Of a stretch of 21,982 nt of DNA, positions 7,735-13,725 are shown piece by piece (the first letter of the stretch is position 1; every line of letters starts with the position of its first letter). This stretch comes from CAZNMF01 sp035547155. GTDB lineage: Bacteria; Acidobacteriota; Vicinamibacteria; Vicinamibacterales; SCN-69-37. A program made the translations under genes and the position numbers. Location: the NCBI GenBank assembly GCA_035547155.1, contig DASZVJ010000091.1, positions 1-21,982 on the forward strand, read 5' to 3'. Under the pieces are notes generated by a model, which did not search any database, was not told the DNA's origin, and worked only from the letters and a program-made list of their open reading frames with translations.

Positions 7735-7764
7735 GCCGGCGCCGGCGATCGGGCCGGCGCCGGC
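7735..7764 (-). terminator. 12-bp-stem hairpin after the CBS-domain gene
   Basis: Two copies of the self-complementary 12-mer GCCGGCGCCGGC are separated by six bases and can form a very stable stem. It begins seven bases after the TAG stop (7772-7774) of the CBS gene and separates the hsp20-CBS pair from the ABC operon. There is no T-run. Confidence 0.6.
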
Positions 7765-7771
7765 CGCGCGG

Positions 7772-8248
7772 CTACGCGCGAGCCTCGCGCGACGTCGCGA
7801 TCGCGCGGGCCCGCGGCTCGCACACGGCCGCGAGCGTGCGGACGAAATCGCGATCGGTGCCGTTCTTCGGGGCGCGTGCCGCCTCGCGCGCGAGATCGTT
7901 CATCGACACGATCCCGACGAGCGTGCCGTCGTTGTCGAGCACGGGCAACCGGCGGATCTGATGCTCGCGCATCAGCGCTTCGCCCTGCTCGACCGTCTGA
8001 TCGGCACGTCCGGCCACGATCGCCCGCGCCATCGCGGTCGTGACCGGGATCGTCGCGAGCGGCCGTCCTTGCGTGTACGCCGCGATGCAGATGTCGCGGT
8101 CGGTCACGACGCCCGTAATCCGGCCGCCATCGTCGACGACCGGCACGACGCCGCAGTCGTACTCCCACATCAAGCGCGCCGCGTGATCCAGCGTGCTCTC
8201 CTCCGGACACGTCACTACCGGCTGATTCATGACTTCTTTGAGACGCAT
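7772..8248 (-). CDS. Two-CBS-domain protein
   Basis: A 158-residue cytoplasmic protein made almost entirely of a CBS pair. The first CBS motif spans roughly residues 7-58 (VMNQPVVTCPEESTL ... GVVPVVDDGGRITGVVTDRD) and the second roughly 73-125 (VEQGEALMREHQIRRLPVLD ... LVGIVSMNDLA). CBS pairs bind adenosine nucleotides and often sense energy state. Free-standing ones like this are frequent in stress regulons, but the partner is unknown. The start at ATG 8248 has a near-perfect AAGGAGG five to six bases upstream. The gene follows hsp20 by 34 bp on the same strand, a probable operon, and a strong hairpin follows its stop. Confidence 0.9.
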   Translation of the reverse strand: MRLKEVMNQPVVTCPEESTLDHAARLMWEYDCGVVPVVDDGGRITGVVTDRDICIAAYTQGRPLATIPVTTAMARAIVAGRADQTVEQGEALMREHQIRRLPVLDNDGTLVGIVSMNDLAREAARAPKNGTDRDFVRTLAAVCEPRARAIATSREARA

Positions 8249-8260
8249 TGTCGCCTCCTT

Positions 8261-8275
8261 GCTCGCGATGCGAGC
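8261..8275 (-). other. Small intercistronic hairpin between hsp20 and the CBS gene
   Basis: GCTCGC-GAT-GCGAGC forms a perfect 6-bp stem that ends two bases before the AAGGAGG of the CBS gene. It could protect the upstream mRNA or tune downstream initiation. It is too weak and too close to the next gene to be called a terminator. Confidence 0.4.
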
Positions 8276-8282
8276 GTGAAAT

Positions 8283-8729
8283 TCAGCTCACTTTGACGTC
8301 GATCGTGCGCGGCGCGGCCGTCGCGGACTTCGGCAGGTGCACACTGAGCACGCCGTCCTTGAAATCGGCGGCCACATGCTGCTGGTCGACATCGGTCGGC
8401 ACGGAGATCCGCCGCACGAACTTGCCGTAGCTCCGCTCGAGCCGGTGGAACTTGCGGCCCTTCTCGTCTTTCTCTTCCTTCCGCTCGCCCTCGATCGCGA
8501 GGACGCCGTTCTCGACGCACACCTTGACCTCGTCCTTCTTCACGGCCGGCAGGTCGGCTTTGACGAGGTACTCCTTGTCGGTTTCCTGGACGTCGATCGC
8601 CGGCGCCCAGTCGGCGAACGCACCGCCGTCGTCGGCCTGCCGCTGCCAGGGCGCCTGTGCGAAGACGCGGTTCAGCCGCGTCGACATGTCCTCGAGCTCA
8701 CGAAACGGGTCCCAACGTGTCGGGTTCAT
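8283..8729 (-). CDS. Hsp20 / alpha-crystallin small heat-shock protein
   Basis: An ATP-independent holdase chaperone of 148 residues that binds unfolding proteins as oligomers. It starts MNPTRWDPFRELEDM, the usual N-terminus of bacterial class-A Hsp20. The alpha-crystallin domain runs from about residue 40 to 140: WAPAIDVQETDKEYLVKADLP, VKVCVENGVLAIEGERK, FHRLERSYGKFVRRISVP and the conserved ADFKDGVLSVHLPK. The start at ATG 8729 is fixed by AAGGAGG upstream; the frame extends to 8765 but lacks a signal there. A sigma-54-like element lies 70-85 bp upstream and a stem-loop sits in the leader. No CIRCE element was found. It is probably co-transcribed with the CBS gene. Confidence 0.95.
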   Translation of the reverse strand: MNPTRWDPFRELEDMSTRLNRVFAQAPWQRQADDGGAFADWAPAIDVQETDKEYLVKADLPAVKKDEVKVCVENGVLAIEGERKEEKDEKGRKFHRLERSYGKFVRRISVPTDVDQQHVAADFKDGVLSVHLPKSATAAPRTIDVKVS

Positions 8730-8757
8730 AACCGCCTCCTTGCCGACGTGTCGCAGC

Positions 8758-8774
8758 CGAGGCACGACGCCTCG
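8758..8774 (-). promoter_or_regulatory. Stem-loop in the predicted hsp20 leader
   Basis: CGAGGC-loop-GCCTCG makes a 6-bp stem. The GCCTC arm nearer the gene is also complementary to GAGGC within the ribosome-binding site (SD region 8734-8741). The leader could therefore switch between an open form and one that hides the site. This is inference from complementarity only. Confidence 0.3.
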
Positions 8775-8798
8775 CCGGACCGCGGACGTCAGCCAATT

Positions 8799-8814
8799 AG
8801 CAACGAGCTTGCCA
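8799..8814 (-). promoter_or_regulatory. Sigma-54 (-24/-12) promoter candidate for hsp20-CBS
   Basis: On the - strand the sequence reads TGGCAAG-CTCG-TTGCT, against the sigma-54 consensus TGGCACG-N4-TTGCW: one mismatch and exact spacing. The expected transcript start is near 8788, giving a leader of about 59 bases with a good ribosome-binding site. Confidence 0.55.
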
Positions 8815-9036
8815 GTGCACGGCCATCACATGTTTCGGCGGGCCGTCGCGATGTGCGCGGCGATCGCGGCATCTCGCTGCGCGAAATAGTCCGCGCGACC
8901 GCGAAGGAATGACCGCAACGGCGTCCGACGCGGGCGCGCTGCGGACTTTCTCTCGGCGATCGGGGAAACCCCGGCGCGTTCAGACGAGCCGCGCCTCGCA
9001 GAGGCCGATTGCCGCGCCAGTCGAGGCATCCGAAGT
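8815..9036. other. Intergenic region between the divergent hsp20 and CYTH-like genes
   Basis: The full non-coding gap is 335 bp (8730-9064). It holds the hsp20 leader and promoter on one side and a possible promoter for the six-gene operon on the other. A dyad CGCGAT-N10-ATCGCG at 8847-8868, centred about 70 bp upstream of the predicted hsp20 transcript start, could be an activator site. A frame open from ATG 8909 into the CYTH-like gene is arginine- and serine-rich over its first 52 codons and looks non-coding. Confidence 0.4.
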
Positions 9037-9052
9037 CGGCATCGCCCTTGCC
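9037..9052 (+). promoter_or_regulatory. Sigma-54-like element directly before the six-gene operon
   Basis: CGGCATC-GCCC-TTGCC keeps GGCA-N6-TTGC and the GG-N10-GC core but mismatches the consensus at the first base and at three others. The predicted transcript start (about 9063) would be only 2 bases before ATG 9065. It is therefore either a leaderless arrangement or a chance match. Confidence 0.25.
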
Positions 9053-9064
9053 CTCGTGCCGCGC

Positions 9065-9673
9065 ATGAGCACGACAACGTCCGTCACGCCACGGTGGGAG
9101 TGGCGCACATTCGGCGATCGCTTCGACGAGGTCGACGCCGTGATCGCGTTGACGCCGCACTCGACGGCGACGACGCGCGATCTCTATCTCCTCGGCCCTC
9201 GCTCGGACGTGAACGTCAAGATACGCGGCGGCGCCGGAATCGACGTCAAGCACCTGGAGCGCGTCGATGGAGAGCTCGAGCTCTGGGTGCCCGTGCTCAA
9301 GGCGACGTTTCCGCTCGCACCCGACACGGCCGCGCGGATCTGGGAACACCTGGACGGCGACGGCTCGGCCATCCCGTCTGCGCTGTGCTCCCTCGACGCG
9401 CTGCTCGATCGCGTGCGGCGCCACCCTGCGCTGCGCGTCGTCACCGTCGACAAGGTGCGACGCGGCGCCGTCATCGACGGCTGCCGCGTCGAGATCGCCG
9501 ATCTGTCCATCGACGGATCGCCATGGCGGACCGTTGGCGTGGAGCAGGAAGACGCCGTGCAGGTGCGACGCACCGTACGCGTTCTCGGTCTCGCCGATCA
9601 CCGCCCCTCGAACTATGTGCGCGCGTTGAAGGAGCGGCTGCGCATATCCGACTGCGCCTCAGGAGGGCGCTGA
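9065..9673 (+). CDS. Divergent CYTH-like (triphosphate tunnel fold) protein
   Basis: A 202-residue cytoplasmic protein. It starts near WEWRTFG, and then NVKIRGGAGIDVKHLERV, ELWVPVLKATFPL, VDKVRRGAVIDGCRVEIADL and RTVGVEQED follow in the order expected of alternating basic and acidic strands of a CYTH tunnel. I recall similar uncharacterised bacterial proteins beginning WEWRTFG. The classical ExExK motif is reduced to EWR, so activity on triphosphates is uncertain. ATG 9065 has no ribosome-binding site. GTG 9056 and ATG 8909 are alternatives, but the latter adds a low-quality leader. The stop is two bases before the porin start, so the two are coupled, and a second, canonical CYTH gene lies two genes downstream. 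Confidence 0.65.
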   Translation: MSTTTSVTPRWEWRTFGDRFDEVDAVIALTPHSTATTRDLYLLGPRSDVNVKIRGGAGIDVKHLERVDGELELWVPVLKATFPLAPDTAARIWEHLDGDGSAIPSALCSLDALLDRVRRHPALRVVTVDKVRRGAVIDGCRVEIADLSIDGSPWRTVGVEQEDAVQVRRTVRVLGLADHRPSNYVRALKERLRISDCASGGR

Positions 9674-9675
9674 TC

Positions 9676-10947
9676 ATGACTCACCGACACCTGCCACTGC
9701 TCTTCGCCGCCCTGTTCGCGTCCGCGACGGCCCACGCGCAGACGCCTCCACCGGCCCAGACCGACGCGTCCACCCCGCCGGAGACGGCGCGCATCTGGCC
9801 GTTCCACGACAACGGCATCCTACTCCTGCAGACCGCCGACGGCGATTTCAAGTGGTGGCTGGACGGCCGCGTGAACATCGACGCCGCGTCCTACTTCAAC
9901 AGCGACAACACGCTGGCGAACGGCATCGAGCTCCGGCGCGGCCGGGTCGCGTTGAACATGCAGCTTTGGAAGGACTGGGCCGGACAGTTCGACGTCGACT
10001 ACGCAGACAACGTGGTGGACGTGAAGGACGCCTGGATTGGATACACGGGCCTCAGCCATTCGCTGATTCGCGTCGGCAACTTCCGGACGCCGTTCGGCCT
10101 CGAGACGCTCACGTCCTCGCGCTTCATCACGTTCATGGAACGCGCGCTGACGGACAACTTCTCTCCTGATCGCCGCATCGGCGTCGGGATCAACCACTGG
10201 CACGACCGCTGGCAGGCGGCGGCCGGCGTGTTCGGCCCGGAGCTCGAGGACAGCGTCGACACGATTGGACAGAGCCAGACACACAGCGTCATCGGCCGCA
10301 TCACGGCCCTGCCGTTCGCGCGCGGGACGAAGATCATCCATCTCGGCGTCGCCGCGGCCAACATGGAGCCGAATGCGCCCACCGATGAGTCGCTGTCGGA
10401 CGCGAACCGCTGGCGTGTGCGCGCGCGTCCCGAGACCGACGTCAATCGCGGACGCTTCCTCAACACCGGCCAGGTACGTAACGTCGACCACGCTTCGCTC
10501 TACGGCCTCGAGGCGGCGTCGACCTTCGGTCCGCTGTCGTTCCAGGCCGAGTACAACTACGAGAAGCTGCACCGGACGAGCGACTCGCTCCCCGAGCCGA
10601 CGTACTCGGGCTACTACGCGTTCGTCAGCTACTTCGTGACCGGTGAGCACAGACCGTACGATCGGACCGTCGGCGAGTTCGGCCGCATCGTGCCGCGCGG
10701 CCGGCACGGCGCGCTCGAGCTAGCCGCACGTTATTCGTCGATGGACCTCAACGACGCCGATGCCGGCGTGCTCGGCGGCCAGGAGGACATCGTGACGCTC
10801 GCCGCGAACTGGTACGCGAACGCGAACGTGCGCATCATGGCGAACTACCTCTTCGTCAAGAACGACGAACATGCCACGGGCGATCGCGACTACACGCCGA
10901 GCGATCGCTTCAACATCGTGCAGATGCGCCTGGCCCTCATGTTCTGA
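9676..10947 (+). CDS. OprO/OprP-family (phosphate-selective type) outer-membrane porin
   Basis: A 423-residue outer-membrane beta-barrel. The signal peptide is clear (HLPLLFAALFASATAHAQ). Family marks include WWLDGRVNIDAASYF, LRRGRVALNMQLWKDWAGQFDVDY, VDVKDAWIGY, RVGNFRTPFGLETLTSSRF and FMERAL. The chain ends in an amphipathic strand with terminal Phe (MRLALMF), the BAM recognition form. Family members pass phosphate, pyrophosphate or polyphosphate, but many homologues have unknown specificity. The start at ATG 9676 is fixed by CAGGAGGG about 9 bases upstream, inside the end of the preceding gene. Placement between two CYTH-type genes and before an anion transporter supports an anion or phosphate role. 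Confidence 0.88.
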   Translation: MTHRHLPLLFAALFASATAHAQTPPPAQTDASTPPETARIWPFHDNGILLLQTADGDFKWWLDGRVNIDAASYFNSDNTLANGIELRRGRVALNMQLWKDWAGQFDVDYADNVVDVKDAWIGYTGLSHSLIRVGNFRTPFGLETLTSSRFITFMERALTDNFSPDRRIGVGINHWHDRWQAAAGVFGPELEDSVDTIGQSQTHSVIGRITALPFARGTKIIHLGVAAANMEPNAPTDESLSDANRWRVRARPETDVNRGRFLNTGQVRNVDHASLYGLEAASTFGPLSFQAEYNYEKLHRTSDSLPEPTYSGYYAFVSYFVTGEHRPYDRTVGEFGRIVPRGRHGALELAARYSSMDLNDADAGVLGGQEDIVTLAANWYANANVRIMANYLFVKNDEHATGDRDYTPSDRFNIVQMRLALMF

Positions 10948-10964
10948 GGCACGTCGAGCCCGCC

Positions 10965-11441
10965 ATGGCCACCGAAATCGAACGCAAATTCCTGGTCACG
11001 GGCCCCGGCTGGAGAGCCGTCGGGGCCCGTGGCGTGCCGTTTCGCCAGGGCTATCTCTCCACGACCGCGGATCGCGTCGTCCGCGTCCGCATCGAGGGCG
11101 ATTGCGCAGTCCTGACGATCAAGGGCCGCACGACGGGCATCACGCGCGTCGAGTTCGAGTATCCGATCCCGCTGGCGGACGCCACGACGATGATCGGGAC
11201 GTTGTGCGAGCGCCCGATCGTCGAGAAGACGCGCTACCGCGTGCTCGTCAACGGCGTGACGTGGGAGATCGACGAGTTCCACGGCGACAACGACGGCCTC
11301 GTCGTCGCGGAGGTCGAATTGGCCTCGGCCGATCAACCGGTGACGACGCCGCCATGGATCGGCCGCGAGGTGTCGAACGACCCGCGCTACTTCAACGCGA
11401 ACCTCGTCTCCCACCCGTATCGCGAGTGGCGCGATCGCTGA
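10965..11441 (+). CDS. CYTH-domain protein, triphosphate tunnel metalloenzyme
   Basis: A 158-residue cytoplasmic enzyme. The N-terminal EIERKFL is the diagnostic ExExK metal/triphosphate motif. It is followed by FRQGYLSTTADRVVRVRIEGD, LTIKGRTTGITRVEFEYPI, EKTRYRVLVNGVTWEIDEFHGDNDGLVVAEVEL and the C-terminal ReVSNDPRYFNANL. All the acidic and basic tunnel strands are present. Close relatives hydrolyse inorganic tripolyphosphate or nucleoside triphosphates; which substrate applies here is not visible. The length is normal for the stand-alone family. It follows the porin by 17 bp and precedes the transporter by 5 bp, and has only a weak ribosome-binding site. Confidence 0.92.
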   Translation: MATEIERKFLVTGPGWRAVGARGVPFRQGYLSTTADRVVRVRIEGDCAVLTIKGRTTGITRVEFEYPIPLADATTMIGTLCERPIVEKTRYRVLVNGVTWEIDEFHGDNDGLVVAEVELASADQPVTTPPWIGREVSNDPRYFNANLVSHPYREWRDR

Positions 11442-11446
11442 CCGAC

Positions 11447-12973
11447 ATGGCTGCTGCCGTCCCGCCCGCCGATCCGCTCGATCTCGAGTCCCTGTCGCTC
11501 TCGACCATCGTCGAGCGTCCGGCGGGACGTCTCGAGCGCTGGATGAAGTACGTGAGCGTGCCGCTCGGGCTCGCGGCGTTCGGGACGCTGCTCCTGGTGC
11601 CGCCATCGGCCGGCCTGACGGTCAACGGCCAGGCAGCGCTCGCCTCGTTCGCGCTCGCCTTGATCTGGTGGATCGGCGAGCCGATCCCAACGCACGTGAC
11701 GTCGCTGCTGCTGATGGTGCTGCTGGTCTTGACCGGCGCGTGGACGGAGGCGAACGTTCTCGGCGTGCTCGGCCTCGACGTGATCTGGCTCAACGTCATG
11801 GCGTTCGTGCTGAGCGCGATCCTGATCAAGACGCGCCTCGCCACGCGCCTGGCCCTGCTGTTGCTCGTCCGCTTCGGCCGGCGCGCATCGACCATGCTGC
11901 TGGCGCTGCTCGGCGTGCAGCTCGCGCTCGCGCCATTGATTCCGGCGACCGCCGCGCGCGCGGCCATGACGCTGCCGCTGCTCCTCGTCGTCGCGGCGAT
12001 CTATGGATCGACGCCGGCGGCGCCCAATAACGTCGGCCGCAACGTGTTCCTGCAGGGGCTCTTCGGCATCAACGTGTTCTCGTCCGGCTTCATGACGGGA
12101 TCGACGGCCAACCTCATGGCGGTCGGCTTCATCCTCACGATGGGCGGACATCGCGTGTACTACACGGACTGGCTCTTGGCGAGCCTGCCCGTCGCGCTCG
12201 CCGCCATGGCGATCACCTGGTGGGTCGGCCCGCACCTGCTGATGCGCGTCACCGACGTCGACGCACAGCCGATGCGCGAAGGCGGCCTGGAACCGTTGCG
12301 AGCGCAGCTCGCGGCCCTTGGCCCGTTGTCGCGCGCCGAGAAGAAGGGCCTCGCGATCTTCGGTCTGGTCGTCGGACTGTGGATCACGGATCGTTTTCAC
12401 ATGTCCTGGTTCGGCTTCGGCGTCGACGCCGTCATGGCGGCGATGATCGGCGCGATCATCGCGCTGCTGCCGCGCGTCGGCCTGCTGTCGTGGCGCGACG
12501 CGGACATCCCGTGGCACTTGATGATCTTCAGCGCCGGCGCATACGCGGGCGGGCTCGCGCTCGATCAGAGCGGTGCGGCGCGCTGGGCGATCCAACACGT
12601 GTTCGGCGCGCTGGCGATTCGGCCCGGCGCGAACTTCTGGGCGGTCTATGCGATCGTGATCGCCGTGAACATGTACTCCCACTACTTCTTCACGAGCAAG
12701 ACCATGCGCACGGTGATCATGATCCCGATGATCATCAGCCTCGCCAAGTACCTGGGGTATCCGCCGATCGCGCTCGCGCTGCCGTCGGCCTTCACGATCG
12801 ATTGGGTCATCGGCCTGCCGATCAGCGCCAAGCCGAATCTCATCCTCTTCACGACCGGCCAGTATTCGGTGCTCGACCAGCTCAAGTACAGTCTCCTGAT
12901 GACGACGTGCGGCATCGTGCTGCTCGTGCTCGCCGGCATGACGTGGTTTCGCTGGCTGGGGATCACGCCATGA
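11447..12973 (+). CDS. DASS/SLC13-family anion transporter
   Basis: An inner-membrane carrier of 508 residues with about a dozen hydrophobic segments, of the divalent anion:sodium symporter type (COG0471-like). Visible family stretches are WIGEPIPTHVTSLLLMVLL, LIPATAARAAMTLPLLL, the hairpin motif GSTANLMAVGF, WHLMIFSAGAYAGGLAL, and SHYFFTSKTMRTVIMIPMI with ISAKPNLILF. Characterised members carry dicarboxylates, citrate, sulfate or phosphate. ATG 11447 (MAAAVPPADPLDLESL) lies 5 bp after the CYTH stop; the longer open frame upstream is a shadow. The first 70 residues are a soluble leader. Its 3' end overlaps the next gene by ATGA. Confidence 0.88.
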   Translation: MAAAVPPADPLDLESLSLSTIVERPAGRLERWMKYVSVPLGLAAFGTLLLVPPSAGLTVNGQAALASFALALIWWIGEPIPTHVTSLLLMVLLVLTGAWTEANVLGVLGLDVIWLNVMAFVLSAILIKTRLATRLALLLLVRFGRRASTMLLALLGVQLALAPLIPATAARAAMTLPLLLVVAAIYGSTPAAPNNVGRNVFLQGLFGINVFSSGFMTGSTANLMAVGFILTMGGHRVYYTDWLLASLPVALAAMAITWWVGPHLLMRVTDVDAQPMREGGLEPLRAQLAALGPLSRAEKKGLAIFGLVVGLWITDRFHMSWFGFGVDAVMAAMIGAIIALLPRVGLLSWRDADIPWHLMIFSAGAYAGGLALDQSGAARWAIQHVFGALAIRPGANFWAVYAIVIAVNMYSHYFFTSKTMRTVIMIPMIISLAKYLGYPPIALALPSAFTIDWVIGLPISAKPNLILFTTGQYSVLDQLKYSLLMTTCGIVLLVLAGMTWFRWLGITP

Positions 12974-13725
12974 GGGCCGCCGCGATGGCCCTGGGCTGCC
13001 TGCTGGCAGCCGCCGCAGTACCGGCGGCCGCACAACAGATCGATCGCTACACGGAGACCGTCGACATCGCGCCGTCGGGGGATGCCGCCGTGACGATCGA
13101 TCTCGACCTGCCAGCGGGATTCGCCGGCGCGATGACGATCGCCTCCGGCACCGGCCGGATGAGCACTATCGACACGGCGACGCTCCTCCTGGCCGACGGG
13201 CAGCGTGCGCGCGCGAGTCTCGACGCGCGCATTGCGTCTGACGGTCGCGTCGACATCCAGCTATCCGGCGCCGCCGACGCGCGCACGAGACTGCATCTGA
13301 TTGCGCACGTGCGAGGCGCCGTCGACATGTCCACCGCGCCGCTCGCGCACGGCGGACGGGACGTGCGCTATCGGCTGGCCATTCCGGCGACGCTCGACGT
13401 CCGCCGTGTCGAGGCGACGGTCATCCTGCCCTCTGACCTCGTCGTCGGCAACGTCGACGACCTGTCACCGGCGCCGGCTGACACCGCAGCGTTGCCGGCG
13501 TACCGCACCGGCGCACGCGACGGGCGCGCGTCTGTCACGCTCGCCGTCGCGCCGCATGGCGACGGCGCCGTCGGCATGACCGTTCATGCGCGCCGCCAGC
13601 CGAATGGCCCAGCCGTCGCGGCGGTATTGGCGATCATCGCTGGCGCGTATCTGTGGTTCTTCCGCGATCTGATTCGCGTCCCGCCGGCCGCCGTGCGGAC
13701 GCCGTCGTCCACGCAACCGTCATGA
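12970..13725 (+). CDS. Exported, C-terminally membrane-anchored protein of unknown function
   Basis: I do not recognise this 251-residue protein. It has a signal peptide (ALGCLLAAAAVPAAAQQ), then about 200 residues rich in beta-strand-like alternation (TVDIAPSGDAAVTIDLDLPAG, VDIQLSGAADARTRLHL, YRLAIPATLDVRRVEATVILP). A single hydrophobic helix follows (AVAAVLAIIAGAYLWFF), then a short basic tail. This topology puts a beta-rich domain in the periplasm, tethered to the inner membrane. The start ATG overlaps the transporter stop by four bases (ATGA), and its stop overlaps the next start the same way. It is thus translationally coupled on both sides and probably works with them. It could be a periplasmic accessory subunit of the transporter, which is inference. 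Confidence 0.75.
   Translation: MRAAAMALGCLLAAAAVPAAAQQIDRYTETVDIAPSGDAAVTIDLDLPAGFAGAMTIASGTGRMSTIDTATLLLADGQRARASLDARIASDGRVDIQLSGAADARTRLHLIAHVRGAVDMSTAPLAHGGRDVRYRLAIPATLDVRRVEATVILPSDLVVGNVDDLSPAPADTAALPAYRTGARDGRASVTLAVAPHGDGAVGMTVHARRQPNGPAVAAVLAIIAGAYLWFFRDLIRVPPAAVRTPSSTQPS

Noticed and set aside
8730..8830. CIRCE element or other HrcA site before hsp20
   Set aside because: No TTAGCACTC-N9-GAGTGCTAA-like dyad was found; the ATTAGC at 8796-8801 belongs to the sigma-54-like element instead.
8909..9064. ATG 8909 as the start of the CYTH-like protein
   Set aside because: AAGGA touches the ATG with no spacing, and the first 52 residues are serine/arginine-rich without similarity to the family, which begins near WEWRTFG.
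11387..13033. Long - strand frame (548 codons) opposite the transporter
   Set aside because: Composition is dominated by Arg, Gln, Asp and His, typical of antisense frames in GC-rich DNA; the + strand encodes a well-defined membrane carrier.
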